Shown piece after piece: positions 16,722 to 25,578 of a stretch of DNA of 64,000 bases. The DNA is from JANMJD01 sp963847945 (lineage in GTDB: Bacteria; Actinomycetota; Acidimicrobiia; Acidimicrobiales; Ilumatobacteraceae). How positions within the stretch are numbered: the first letter of the stretch is position 1; each line of letters begins with the position of its first letter. A program made the translations under genes and the position numbers. Below the pieces are notes generated by a model. That model was not told where the DNA came from, did not search any database, and was given only the letters and a program-made list of their open reading frames with translations. Where the stretch lies: contig CAWKBX010000009.1 of the NCBI GenBank assembly GCA_963847945.1, positions 496,001-560,000 on the forward strand, read 5' to 3'.

Positions 16722-17384
16722 ATGTCACGCCGCTCGTATCAGCAGTACTGCGGAGTTGCCCGCGCGCTCGACGTCTTGGGCGAACGCTGGACCCTGCTGG
16801 TGGTGCGCGATCTGCTGCTTGGACCCCGTCGATATGGCGAGATTGCAGCGCAGCTTCCGGCTGCCGGGACCGACCTCATCACCGCTCGTCTCAAGACGCT
16901 CGTCGAGCATGGGCTCGTCACGCGGTTCAACTCCGGCGGTACCGGCGGTGGCGTCACCTACCGATTGACCGAAGCGGGTGAGCGACTTCGCCCGCTCATT
17001 GAGGAGCTCGCACGGGTCGGCCTGGAATGGCTGCCGGCGCCGGTCGAAGCCGCCGACCAACTCGATCTCTCCTGGGGACTGGCCACCATTCGCATCCACA
17101 TGGATCCAATTGCGACGCCGACCGGCTCGTGTCGCATCGGTGAGGGCGATCGCTATTTCGTGCTCAGTAACGACGGCGTCGAAGTCACCTTGTCGTACGA
17201 ATCCACTGCGCCAGATGGTGTCGCCGCCATCACCGGCAGCGACTTCGAGTTGCTCGCCGTGTTCACCAGCAGGTTGGCGATTGACGACACCTCGGTCGTC
17301 GTTTCTTCGTCAGCGGGCGGGTGGATTGACGCGATCAAACGGGACGCCCCGTCACCACTGCGGGCAGATGCAATCGCCGGTTGA
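16722..17384 (+). CDS. HxlR-family winged-helix transcriptional regulator with C-terminal extension
   Basis: The 220-residue protein has an N-terminal HxlR domain of about 100 residues: SYQQYCGVARALDVLGERW, TLLVVRDLLLGPRRYGEIAA and the recognition/wing region DLITARLKTLVEHGLVTR. A C-terminal region (about 115-220), SCP2-like, is found in some actinobacterial members. HxlR regulators often respond to aldehydes or reactive electrophiles. The gene begins 13 nt after the large palindrome shared with the divergent hydrolase lipoprotein, which fits autoregulation plus control of that hydrolase. No ribosome-binding site is visible; the transcript may be near-leaderless. Confidence 0.87.
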   Translation: MSRRSYQQYCGVARALDVLGERWTLLVVRDLLLGPRRYGEIAAQLPAAGTDLITARLKTLVEHGLVTRFNSGGTGGGVTYRLTEAGERLRPLIEELARVGLEWLPAPVEAADQLDLSWGLATIRIHMDPIATPTGSCRIGEGDRYFVLSNDGVEVTLSYESTAPDGVAAITGSDFELLAVFTSRLAIDDTSVVVSSSAGGWIDAIKRDAPSPLRADAIAG

Positions 17385-17390
17385 CCGCCA

Positions 17391-18662
17391 TCAGTTTGGT
17401 TGCGCTGCCGAAATGCGACTGTCGAGGTGACGTTGCTCGGCCGGATTCAGTGTGAGACCCCGGGCTTGCCGGAAGGCCTTGACTGCTCCACCGGGTTCGT
17501 CCGCTCGGAGGAGGAGCTCGCCTCGGGTGGCGTGAAAGAGGTGATACGCGTCGAGACCCTCAAGCCCGTTCAGCACGGCGATGCCGGCGAGGGGGCCGTC
17601 GGACATCGCGATGGCGGCGGCATGATTCAGCCTGACGACGGGCGAGTCGGTCATCTGGACAAGTTGCCCGTAGAGCTTCGCGATCAGCGGCCAATCGGTG
17701 TCGGCAGCGGTGGGGGCATTGGCGTGGCGGCCGGCGATGACCGCCTGCATTTGGTACGGCCCCGGGGCCATTCGCTTCATCGCCCGAGCGAGCACGGCAT
17801 TGGCCTGCCTGATGGTGGCGAGGTCCCAGCGCGAACGATCCTGGTGCTCGAGCAGGACAAGATCGCCCGCATAGTTGGCGCGTGCTGCGAGTCGGGCCTT
17901 GTTGAACAACTCGAGGGCAAGTAGCCCTTCGACTTCGGGATGTTCGGGGAGGAGCTGAGCCACGAGCGCCGTGAGGCGAAGTGCTTCGTCGACGAGATCG
18001 ACTCGAACGACGCCATCACGATCGCTGCGGGTGAGGTAGCCCTCGTTGAAAACCAGATAGAGCACTCCCAACAACACATCGACGCGCTCACCCAGATTGG
18101 ACGGCATCGAGAGCGGCATTCCGGCGTCGTGGATCTTGCGCTTCGCCCGAACGATGCGCTGGGCGAGGGTGGCTTCTGGGACGAGGAACGCTGACGCGAT
18201 CTCGGGGGTGGTGAGCCCGCCGACGAGTCGCAGGGTGAGGGCGACTTGCGTGTCTCGGTCAAGCGCCGGGTGGCAGCAGAGCAGTACGAGCCGAAGGTGC
18301 TCGTCGTCGGTCGCCGGGTTGGAATCGTCTTCGGAGATCATTGAGCTCCTTTCGGTGTCGTCGGGTTCGGATTGCGCGGCCAGTTCGGCCGCAGCTGACA
18401 TGGTGCGTCGGTGCGCGCTTGAGATTCGCCGGAGCCGGTCGATGGCCTTTCGCCGGGCGACTGCGAGGAGCCAGCCGGCGGTGTTGTCGGGGATGCCGCG
18501 CTCGGGCCACACCTGGGCAGCCTCGATCAGAGCTTCTTGGATGGCTTCGTCGGCGAGGTCGAGGTCGTTGAAACGCCGTGCGAGGAGAGCGAGCACGCGC
18601 CCGCTCTCCTCGCGTGCGACACGGGTGATTGCCGTGTCGACCTCGTGGTGGGGTGTGGTCAC
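17391..18662 (-). CDS. ECF-type RNA polymerase sigma factor, ECF42-like with C-terminal TPR/DUF6596 region
   Basis: This 423-residue protein is long for a sigma factor. Region 2 is at about residues 10-85 (RVLALLARRFNDLDLADEAI, AVARRKAIDRLRR). Region 4 is at about 115-180 (LVGGLTTPEIASAFLVPEAT, LAQRIVRAKRKI). An all-helical C-terminal half ends in TPR-like repeats (GEDRHLD-type, LNHAAAIAMSDGPLAGIAVL). The extra domain replaces an anti-sigma factor in ECF42-type factors. The GTG start at 18662 overlaps the stop of the upstream DGPF-domain gene by 4 nt (GTGA), the diagnostic partner of this ECF group. Confidence 0.88.
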   Translation of the reverse strand: MTTPHHEVDTAITRVAREESGRVLALLARRFNDLDLADEAIQEALIEAAQVWPERGIPDNTAGWLLAVARRKAIDRLRRISSAHRRTMSAAAELAAQSEPDDTERSSMISEDDSNPATDDEHLRLVLLCCHPALDRDTQVALTLRLVGGLTTPEIASAFLVPEATLAQRIVRAKRKIHDAGMPLSMPSNLGERVDVLLGVLYLVFNEGYLTRSDRDGVVRVDLVDEALRLTALVAQLLPEHPEVEGLLALELFNKARLAARANYAGDLVLLEHQDRSRWDLATIRQANAVLARAMKRMAPGPYQMQAVIAGRHANAPTAADTDWPLIAKLYGQLVQMTDSPVVRLNHAAAIAMSDGPLAGIAVLNGLEGLDAYHLFHATRGELLLRADEPGGAVKAFRQARGLTLNPAEQRHLDSRISAAQPN

Positions 18663-19021
18663 TCAGCGTCCGGGCGGAACGCGACGGGGCGCACCTCGAG
18701 CGAACACACGGGGACGGGGATCCCGGTCGCGAGACGGATGGCTTCGTCGAGATCGGCGGCCTTGATCAGGTAGTAGCCACCAAACTGTTCCTTCGTCTCC
18801 GCGTACGGACCGTCAGTGAGCGTGGGTGCGCCACCGAAGGTTTTGTGGACGGTGGTCGCGGTCACGGTCGGCATCAGACTCGCTCCAGACACCCAGTGAC
18901 CGCCCTCGATGAGCGTCTGGTTGTACGCCATCCACTCGCCCATCATCTCCCCGAACTCGGGGGTGCCCTCGGCAGGCATTTCGAAGCTCTCGTCGCTGTG
19001 AATGAGGATCATGTATTCCAT
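18659..19021 (-). CDS. DGPF/YCII-related domain protein
   Basis: The 120-residue protein matches the DGPF (YCII-related) family: MEYMILIHSDESFE at the start, EFGEMMGEWMAYNQTL, the DGPYAETKEQFGGYYLIKAA signature (TDGPY variant) and CSLEVRPV at the end. These small dimeric ferredoxin-fold proteins accompany ECF42 sigma factors; their biochemical role is unclear. The start at 19021 is set by homology and by GGAGAAG a short distance upstream. Overlaps the sigma gene by 4 nt. Confidence 0.9.
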   Translation of the reverse strand: MEYMILIHSDESFEMPAEGTPEFGEMMGEWMAYNQTLIEGGHWVSGASLMPTVTATTVHKTFGGAPTLTDGPYAETKEQFGGYYLIKAADLDEAIRLATGIPVPVCSLEVRPVAFRPDAE

Positions 19022-19124
19022 GGTGTTCGCTTCTCCTGTGTAGTGATGGTGGTTAGTAGTTGGTTGATTAGTTGGATTGCAAACCGGGCCGCAACCCGGT
19101 CTGAAGTCGGATGGGTGGTCGGGG

Positions 19125-19592
19125 TCAGTTGGCGGCGGCGACAGCGAGACGGTCAAGCGTGGTCACCATGCCCTCACGCAACACCGCGGCTCGGTCGGTG
19201 ACACCATTCAGTTTTTGGATCAGCCGAATCGGTAACGGCGATCGCTTGGCCTGCACCACCGACTCAGTGACGAGCGTCCCGCCAGGGGCGGGTTCGAAGC
19301 GGTAGGTCCACACCGGGCCAGCCGCACCCGGAACCTTGAACGCGAACTCGCGACCCCGCTCAGCAACCGTGACGGTCGGCTTCGTCGACCACGTCGCCTT
19401 CCCAAGCTTGTTGGCACCCTTGAACTGGGCACCCACCACGGGGCCGGTCGCACCGTTGATCCACTCTCCAGCAGTGTTCTCCGGGCTGTACTTCGGCATC
19501 TGCGTGATATCGGCAACCAAGTCGTAGATGACCTCCGGCTGAGAGGCGATGACCTTCGTAACGGTGACCTGAACAGGATTCTTGGTGCTCAT
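19125..19592 (-). CDS. SRPBCC (polyketide cyclase/START-like) family protein
   Basis: The 155-residue protein fits the SRPBCC ligand-binding fold: VTVTKVIASQPEVIYDLVADITQMPKY at the N-terminus (interrupted here for brevity after VIYDLV), GPVVGAQFKGANKLG, a WTYRFEPAPGGTLVTES strand and a C-terminal helix (MVTTLDRLAVAA). The fold binds hydrophobic small molecules; substrate unknown. SRPBCC/AHSA1 proteins are common neighbours of ECF42-DGPF pairs, so it may belong to the same regulon. The ATG at 19592 follows an SD (GGAAGGA). It lies 104 nt upstream of the DGPF gene on the same strand. Confidence 0.83.
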   Translation of the reverse strand: MSTKNPVQVTVTKVIASQPEVIYDLVADITQMPKYSPENTAGEWINGATGPVVGAQFKGANKLGKATWSTKPTVTVAERGREFAFKVPGAAGPVWTYRFEPAPGGTLVTESVVQAKRSPLPIRLIQKLNGVTDRAAVLREGMVTTLDRLAVAAAN

Positions 19593-19948
19593 TGGAGTTC
19601 CTTCCGGAGTGTGTGTCGGGCACCTTGCCCGGCTTGTTGCACCTATGACGCAGCACTTGAACCAGATCGACAACAAATCGACAAGATTTCTCGAACTTCT
19701 TCGAAGAAGCCTATTTCTCCAGCTCACGGTACCTTTCTGGGGTGTGGAGCCTCTGCCGGCATACGATCGTGGCGTACTGTCTCATCGACGACGGGCTCTT
19801 GATCGCCGCCGCGGGAAGTCGAGGGCGGTACACCCTGTTCCGGGCGGGTGTCGGCCTCAGTCTCAGCCGATCGTCGGGGCTCGATCAAGGGTTGAGTCAG
19901 GGTGATCCCTAATGGCGCTCGGCGAGGAGCCGTGAGACGATCTGCGAT
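19593..19948. other. 356-bp divergent intergenic region, no gene seen
   Basis: No credible coding frame. It holds a perfect 14-bp palindrome CTTCTTCGAAGAAG (19696-19709), possibly an operator for the SRPBCC gene, and the tandem TCAGGGTTG-like motif before the PspC-kinase gene (19885-19905). The SRPBCC and kinase genes diverge from here. Confidence 0.6.
19885..19905 (+). promoter_or_regulatory. tandem TCAGGGTTG-like motif upstream of PspC-kinase gene
   Basis: TCAAGGGTTG (19885-19894) and TCAGGGTGA (19897-19905) repeat with a 12-bp period, about 47 nt before the kinase start. They resemble the pair before the other PspC gene (15319-15339), suggesting a shared operator for the adjacent two-component system. 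Confidence 0.38.
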
Positions 19949-19951
19949 GTG

Positions 19952-21169
19952 ATGTTGACCCGCCGCGTGCGCCCGATCGGACGGTTGCGTTTCGAACGCA
20001 GCTCAACCGACCGCGTCGTGGGTGGTGTGGCCGGAGGGCTGGCGGCCCGACATTCGCTCGACTCGACGATCGTACGGCTGCTGTTGATCGTGCTGTCGTT
20101 CGCCGCCGGGTTGGGCATTGCGTTGTATCTGGTGGCCTGGGCGTTCTCACTGGAGCCATCGTCCACTCCTCGACTCGCGGCACCAAACCCTGGGCTCGCC
20201 ACCCAGCGTTCCATTGCTCTCGGCCTCGGTAGTGCGGCGGCATTGCTCGTCGTTCGGCGAATCGGGGCCTGGCCGGGGGACGCCGTGATGCTCCCGGTCG
20301 TCGGCCTCGGCCTCGGCGCCGCCGCACTGTGGTCGGGCGGCGCGTCGGGATCGGGATCGTCAGGCGAACGCTCGAGCGACCCGCTCGAACGGTTGGCCAG
20401 CGGACGCATCTCGCCGGCGAGGGTCGTCGTTGGAGTGTTGATGGCGGTCGGTGGGGTCGCCGTGCTCGCCTCGGATCGCGGCGGGTTGAGCGCCCTCCCC
20501 CGAGCCGCCGCGGCCATCGGTCTCAGCGTGGTCGGGTTGGTCGTCGTCGGCGGGCCGGTGTTGTGGCAGCTGTTCGAACGGTTGCGGGAGGAGCAACGCG
20601 ACCGAATCCGCTCGGAAGAACGCTCGGAAATGGCCGCCCACCTGCATGATTCCGTGCTGCAGACGTTGGCGCTGATGCAACGATCGACCGGCGACTCACG
20701 CCGGATGATCATGCTCGCCCGCCGCCAGGAACGCGAGTTGCGATCGTGGCTGTACGGACAGCAGGCCTCGTCGGGCCATGCCACGGTCGGCGGAGCGTTC
20801 GCGGCGATGACCGCCCAGGTGGAACTCGACCACGAGATCGCCATCGAGCTCGTGGCCGTCGGCGATGCCCCGATGGACGACGCGGCCGAAGCCCTGGTCG
20901 GCGCGGCGCGCGAGGCAGCCGTCAACGCCGCTCGCCACGCCAAGGTCGACTCGGTGGCGGTCTACCTCGAGGTCACCGGCCACGCCCTGATCGCCTTCGT
21001 CCGCGATACCGGATGCGGCTTCGACCAGCGGGTCATCGACGACGAGCATCGCGGGATCAGCGACTCGATCCGCGCCCGCCTCGCTCGCAGCGGCGGCACC
21101 GCCCGGGTCGAAACCGCCCTCGGCGAAGGCACCGAGTGGGAGCTGCGGATGCCCCGGAGGCCCGCATGA
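19952..21169 (+). CDS. PspC-domain sensor histidine kinase (LiaS/NarL-type)
   Basis: The 405-residue kinase starts with a PspC domain (about 8-60: RLRFERSSTDRVVGGVAGGL and LYLVAWAFSLE). Further TM helices lie at about 80-120, 150-165 and 180-205. A HisKA_3 dimerisation helix carries the phospho-acceptor His in AAHLHDSVLQTLALMQR (about 230-245), and a C-terminal HATPase has the N-box EAAVNAARHAKVD and G-box DTGCGFDQRVI. PspC-kinase fusions control envelope-stress genes. It overlaps the response-regulator gene by 4 nt (ATGA). A GTG at 19949 directly precedes the ATG; either could initiate. Confidence 0.9.
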   Translation: MLTRRVRPIGRLRFERSSTDRVVGGVAGGLAARHSLDSTIVRLLLIVLSFAAGLGIALYLVAWAFSLEPSSTPRLAAPNPGLATQRSIALGLGSAAALLVVRRIGAWPGDAVMLPVVGLGLGAAALWSGGASGSGSSGERSSDPLERLASGRISPARVVVGVLMAVGGVAVLASDRGGLSALPRAAAAIGLSVVGLVVVGGPVLWQLFERLREEQRDRIRSEERSEMAAHLHDSVLQTLALMQRSTGDSRRMIMLARRQERELRSWLYGQQASSGHATVGGAFAAMTAQVELDHEIAIELVAVGDAPMDDAAEALVGAAREAAVNAARHAKVDSVAVYLEVTGHALIAFVRDTGCGFDQRVIDDEHRGISDSIRARLARSGGTARVETALGEGTEWELRMPRRPA

Positions 21170-21824
21170 CCGGGTCCGTCGGCCTGACCCGCGTCTTCGT
21201 CGTCGACGACCATGCGCTGTTCCGCGCCGGGGTACGCGCCGAGTTGGGCGAGGCCGTCGAACTGGTTGGCGACGCCGGGACCGTGGAAGACGCCATCGCC
21301 GAGATTCCCGCCGCCAACCCCGAGGTGGTGCTGCTCGATGTCCACCTGCCCAACGGGGGCGGGCGGGCGATTCTCGATGCGTTGCGCGAGGTCGTGCCGC
21401 ACGTCCGCTTCCTGGCCTTGTCGGTCTCGGATGCCGCCGAAGACGTGATCGGCGTGATCCGCGCCGGGCGCGCGGCTACGTCACCAAGACCGTTACCCGC
21501 GAGGAGTTGATCTCGGCGATCGAGCGGGTCCGGGCCGGTGATGCCGTGTTCTCGCCGCGTCTGGCCGGGTTCGTACTCGACGCCTTTACCGGCCACCCGG
21601 ACTTGGGCGCGGCCCCGGCGAACCCGGAACTCGATCAACTCACCACCCGTGAGCAGGAGGTTCTCCGGTTGATCGCCCGCGGCTACACCTACAAGGAGAC
21701 CGCCGGGCGGCTGCACCTGTCGGTCAAGACGATCGAAACCCATGTCTCGGCGGTCCTGCGCAAACTGCAACTCTCCAGTCGCCACGAACTCACCGCCTGG
21801 GCCGCCGAACGCCGCCTGCTGTAG
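21166..21824 (+). pseudogene. LuxR/NarL-family response regulator interrupted by a one-base frameshift
   Basis: The 5' part encodes the receiver domain (VFVVDDHALFRAGVRAEL, phospho-Asp in VVLLDVHLPNGGG). The 3' part encodes the LuxR-type helix-turn-helix (LTTREQEVLRLIARGYTYKE, LSVKTIETHVSAVLRKL). They are in different frames. Adding one G to the GGG run at 21466-21468 restores the canonical AGARGYVTKTVTREEL, including the conserved receiver Lys. The lesion therefore looks like a homopolymer sequencing error or a very recent mutation. The intact protein would be the partner of the PspC-kinase and would bind its target promoters, perhaps at the TCAGGGTTG repeats. Confidence 0.85.
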
Positions 21825-21827
21825 CCG

Positions 21828-22164
21828 TCACCTGCTGGCGACTGCGGGCGGGCGACCTCGGGCCCCGAGCACGATGTGCGACGCCCAGCCGACCGACGCG
21901 ACGAGGATCAGTGCCAACCCGACCGGCTCCGCCCCAAGCTCGACCCCCGACAGAATGCGAGATGATCAGCAGGGCGACCGCCGCGGCGCAGCCTCGCAGC
22001 CAGGCGACGCTCTGCGGACGGATCTCGTCGAACAGCGTGACGGCGATCGCGGTGCCCAACTGCTGGACGACGATCGAGGCGATCAACACCCCCTCGATCG
22101 ACAATCGCGACCGTTGCGACCCCAACGGTGCAGGCGCGACAGAACTCACAGGCGACGTTGACAC
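21828..22164 (-). pseudogene. remnant of an EamA/RhtA-type transporter
   Basis: The first about 70 codons read as an EamA-family start (EGVLIASIVVQQLGTAIAV, FDEIRPQSVAWLRG, AAAVALLIIS). The frame then changes and continues as LSGVELGAEPVGLALILVA and GWASHIVLGARGR, and stops at 21828. In intact transporters these blocks are separated by about 35 residues, and a second EamA domain follows. The remnant has therefore lost an internal piece and the whole second half. The C-terminal tail of the annotated-looking single frame (GGRAWGGAGRVG) is out of frame. It sits upstream of purH's 3' end on the same strand. Confidence 0.65.
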
Positions 22165-22176
22165 GGAACGAATCGA

Positions 22177-23670
22177 TCAGTGCCGGAAGTGGCGTTCGCC
22201 GGTGAACACCATGGCGATGCCGTGCTCGTTGGCTGCGGCGATCACCTCGGCGTCGCGCATCGAGCCACCCGGCTGAATGACCGCCGTGATCCCTGCGGCC
22301 GCCGCCGCGTCAAGTCCGTCGCGGAACGGGAAGAACGCGTCGCTGGCGCACACCCCGCCGACGGCCCGGCCGGCCGCTCGGTCGGCGGCGATGCGCGCCG
22401 AGTCGAGACGATTCTGCTGCCCGGCGCCGATGCCGAACGCCTGACGATCCTTGACGTAGACGATCGCGTTCGACGAGACGGCGGCACAGACCTGCCAGGC
22501 AAACGACAGGTCATCCCACTGGGCGGCGTCGGGCGCGACCGTGGTGACCACCTTCCAGCCGGAACGATCGACCGACACCTGATCGGTGGATTGCACGAGC
22601 AACCCGCCGTCGACCGACCGGACGTCGAGCGGCGCACCGGCCGGGGCCGGGCCGCTGAGCACCCGCAGGTTGGCCTTCCGGGTCAGCATGGCCAACGCTT
22701 CGGCGGTGAACGAGGGGGCGACGACCACCTCGGTGAACACCGGCGCCAGCGCCTCGGCCATCGCTGCATCGACCTCGCGGTTACAGGCGACGATGCCCCC
22801 GAACACGCTCACCGGGTCACACGCATTGGCCCGCACGTAGGCCGTGGCGATATCGTCGGCCACCGCCACGCCGCACGGGTTGGCGTGTTTGACGATCACG
22901 CACGCCGGTCCGATGAACCGGTTGACGAGCTTCCAGGCGGCATCGGTGTCGTAGACGTTGAGGTACGACATCTCCTTGCCACCGTGTTGAACCGCCGCGT
23001 CCCACCAGCTCACCGCGCCGATTGAGCGATATCGGGCCCCCATCTGATGAGGATTCTCGCCGTAGCGCAACACCTGGGCGCGATCGAGGGCCAGGTGCAT
23101 CGTCGGCGGCAACGCGTCACCGTCGGAGTCGAACCAACCGACGATCGCCGCGTCGTACGCCGCCGTATGAGCGAACGCGGTGCGGGCCAGCGATCGACGG
23201 GTCGCGGCCGACAGTGCTCCCGAAAGGCGCAGTTCGTCGGCGACGTCCGCATAGTCGGCCGGATCGACGAGTACCCCGACGTGGGCGTGGTTCTTGGATG
23301 CGGCGCGGACCATCGTCGGACCACCGACGTCGATCAGCTCGATCCCCGGGTTCGACGAGAACGGGTACAGATTGACGACGACGAGTGAGATCGGCGCATA
23401 GCCCATTTCGGCGAGTTCACGCACATGTTCGGGTTCGTCGAGATCGGCGAGCAGGCCGGCGTGGACCGCCGGATGCAGCGTGACGACGCGATGCCCAAGG
23501 ATCGCCGGGAACCCGGTCAACTCGGCGACATCGGTCACGGTCAGCCCGGCGTCGGCCAGAACACGGGCGGTCCCACCGCTCGACACCAGATTCCAACCGA
23601 GTTCACTGAGCACCGTGGCTAGTTCGGCGATGCCGGATTTGTCGTAAACCGAGAGCAGGGCGGTGGGCAC
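22177..23670 (-). CDS. purH: bifunctional AICAR formyltransferase / IMP cyclohydrolase
   Basis: The 497-residue enzyme catalyses the last two steps of IMP synthesis. The N-terminal MGS-like IMP cyclohydrolase domain (about 1-190) includes LLSVYDKSGIAELATVLSEL, GWNLVSSGGTARVLADAG, VTDVAELTGFP and GHRVVTLHPAVHAGLLAD. The AICAR transformylase domain (about 195-497) includes LRYGENPHQ, KEMSYLNVYDTDAAWKLV and the catalytic Lys-His in IVKHANPCGVAV. It ends with the typical QPGGSMRDAEVIAAANEHG and MVFTGERHFRH. Slightly shorter than the usual about 520 residues but with all landmarks. Divergent from a small membrane-protein gene; the putative start overlaps no neighbour. Confidence 0.96.
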   Translation of the reverse strand: MPTALLSVYDKSGIAELATVLSELGWNLVSSGGTARVLADAGLTVTDVAELTGFPAILGHRVVTLHPAVHAGLLADLDEPEHVRELAEMGYAPISLVVVNLYPFSSNPGIELIDVGGPTMVRAASKNHAHVGVLVDPADYADVADELRLSGALSAATRRSLARTAFAHTAAYDAAIVGWFDSDGDALPPTMHLALDRAQVLRYGENPHQMGARYRSIGAVSWWDAAVQHGGKEMSYLNVYDTDAAWKLVNRFIGPACVIVKHANPCGVAVADDIATAYVRANACDPVSVFGGIVACNREVDAAMAEALAPVFTEVVVAPSFTAEALAMLTRKANLRVLSGPAPAGAPLDVRSVDGGLLVQSTDQVSVDRSGWKVVTTVAPDAAQWDDLSFAWQVCAAVSSNAIVYVKDRQAFGIGAGQQNRLDSARIAADRAAGRAVGGVCASDAFFPFRDGLDAAAAAGITAVIQPGGSMRDAEVIAAANEHGIAMVFTGERHFRH

Positions 23671-23773
23671 CTCACGACCCTACCGATCGCGCCACGTGCT
23701 GAAAATTGCTGGTCGCGCGTCGTTGCTGCGTTACCTTGCGCGTGACCCGTTCGATTTCTTCACAGGAGTACCC

Positions 23774-24178
23774 ATGGCCACCGGCAAGCTCACCAGTTCC
23801 GCCGCGCTGACGGTCGGTGGAGGCACGCTGTCGTTCCTCGCCGGGTTCATGACCTGGTGGAAGAACGACGTCGGCGGCTTTACCGGGTGGCACTTTTTCT
23901 TGACCAGCGGCATCGGGACCCTGCTCCTCGGCATCGTCGCGGTGACGACCGCCTTGCGCCGGTCGTCGGTCCGCGTCCCGTTTCCGCTGCTCGGCCCGGT
24001 GCCGCTGCTCGCCGCCGCCGTGGTCGGAGTACTGCTGACCGTCACCCGGTTCCTGTCGGACGGTTACGTCCAAGAGACCGATCTCGTGCGCGGCACCGGG
24101 GCGTACGCGGGGGTCGTCGGGGCAGCCTTCGCATTGATCGGCACCGTTCGAGCCATCAAGGAACTCAGCCAGCGGTAA
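23774..24178 (+). CDS. small four-helix membrane protein, function unknown
   Basis: The 134-residue hydrophobic protein has four likely TM helices (about 12-28, 42-62, 74-92 and 112-128). Aromatic residues WWKNDVGGFTGWHFF sit in the first loop. I do not recognise a characterised family; such proteins are common in actinobacteria. ATG 23774 follows a clear CAGGAG Shine-Dalgarno at 5-10 nt. Upstream in-frame codons overlap the purH start and are ignored. Isolated gene, divergent from purH. Confidence 0.75.
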   Translation: MATGKLTSSAALTVGGGTLSFLAGFMTWWKNDVGGFTGWHFFLTSGIGTLLLGIVAVTTALRRSSVRVPFPLLGPVPLLAAAVVGVLLTVTRFLSDGYVQETDLVRGTGAYAGVVGAAFALIGTVRAIKELSQR

Positions 24179-24245
24179 CCATTGCGTGACGAACATCCGC
24201 TGACGCGAGCGAGCCTCGGGTCACCACAACCGCCATACTGAGATC

Positions 24246-25496
24246 GTGGCAGTACGCGAGGTCGAGGTCCTGGTCATCGGTGGTGGTCCGGCCGGCTCGG
24301 CCGCCGGATATTGGCTTGCCCGGCATGGTCACAACGTGGCCATCGTCGAGAAGAAGGAGTTTCCCCGCGAGAAGACCTGCGGCGACGGACTCACACCCCG
24401 AGCGGTGTATCAACTCGGCGAGATGGGCCTCACCGACGAGCTGTCGAAGTATCACCGCTACTCGGGGCTGCGGGCCACCGGTATGGGCAAAGCGCTCGAA
24501 CTCGAATGGCCGTCGCACCCCATCTATCCCCAGCATGGCTACGTCGTGCGGCGGCGTGATCTCGACTGGATGGTCGCCCGCAACGCCGAATCGGCCGGGG
24601 CAACCCTCCTGCAGGGCCACGAGGCGGTCGCTCCGATCATCGAGCGCGGCTTCGTGCGCGGCGCGATGGTCAAGTCGAAGTACTCCGAGGCCGCCGACGA
24701 GATCCGGGCCCGCTACGTGATCGTCGCCGACGGGGCGAACTCCCGCTTCGGCCGGGCGCTGGGCACCTTCCGCACTCGTCAATGGCCCTACGGCACCGCA
24801 ATCCGCACCTATTGGGAGTCACCCCGCCACGCCGAGCCGTGGATCGAGTCGGCGCTCGACGTGAAAGACCGTGCGGGCAACCCGCTGCCCGGTTACGGCT
24901 GGATCTTCCCGGTGGGCGACGGCACGATCAACATCGGTGTCGGCCTGCTCTCGACGTTTCGCGACTTCAAGAGCGTCAACACCACTCACCTGCTCGATGC
25001 CTACGCCCATCAGGTCGCCGAGCGGTGGGAGATCAACCCCGAGCAGCCGACGTGTAAGGCGACTGCCGGACGCATCCCGATGGGCGGCTCGGTCGGCCCC
25101 AAGGTCGGCCCCACCTACCTGGTCGTCGGCGATGCGGCCGGGTCGGTGAACCCGTTCAACGGCGAGGGCATCGACTACGCCTACGAGACCGCCCGGATGG
25201 CCGCCGACGTGCTCCACGACGCGCTGGTGTCGAACGATCCGGTCGCCCTCCAGCAGTACACGCAGATGACCGAGGCCGAGTATGGGCAGTACTTCAAAGT
25301 CGCCCGCCTGTTCGCCAAAATCATCGGCCGACCAGCGCTGATCCGCGAGCTGACCCGCGTCGGAATGAACAGCCGCACGCTAATGGAATGGGTGCTGCGG
25401 ATCATGGCAAACCTGCTGCGCCCCGACGAGCTCGGCCCGGCCGAAGCGGCCTACAAGGCCGCCGCGGCGATCGCCCGACTGGCCCCCAACGCCTAG
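24246..25496 (+). CDS. geranylgeranyl reductase-family FAD-dependent oxidoreductase (MenJ-like)
   Basis: The 416-residue flavoprotein has an N-terminal dinucleotide motif VIGGGPAGSAAGYWLARHG (about 8-26), the family signature FPREKTCGDGLTPRAVYQLG (about 40-59) and the second FAD motif VGDAAGSVNPFNGEGIDYA (about 297-315). Best-known relatives saturate isoprenoid chains: archaeal/plant geranylgeranyl reductases and mycobacterial MenJ, which reduces one menaquinone isoprene unit. Menaquinone side-chain reduction is the most likely role in an actinobacterium. GTG start at 24246. The next gene on the strand is a P450, 82 nt away. Confidence 0.9.
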   Translation: MAVREVEVLVIGGGPAGSAAGYWLARHGHNVAIVEKKEFPREKTCGDGLTPRAVYQLGEMGLTDELSKYHRYSGLRATGMGKALELEWPSHPIYPQHGYVVRRRDLDWMVARNAESAGATLLQGHEAVAPIIERGFVRGAMVKSKYSEAADEIRARYVIVADGANSRFGRALGTFRTRQWPYGTAIRTYWESPRHAEPWIESALDVKDRAGNPLPGYGWIFPVGDGTINIGVGLLSTFRDFKSVNTTHLLDAYAHQVAERWEINPEQPTCKATAGRIPMGGSVGPKVGPTYLVVGDAAGSVNPFNGEGIDYAYETARMAADVLHDALVSNDPVALQQYTQMTEAEYGQYFKVARLFAKIIGRPALIRELTRVGMNSRTLMEWVLRIMANLLRPDELGPAEAAYKAAAAIARLAPNA

Positions 25497-25578
25497 TCCG
25501 GTGTGTCACATCTGACGTTGACAGGCCGGTGCCGACCAACGACGCTGAGCCCACTACAACGATGTAGAAGGGCTGCCG

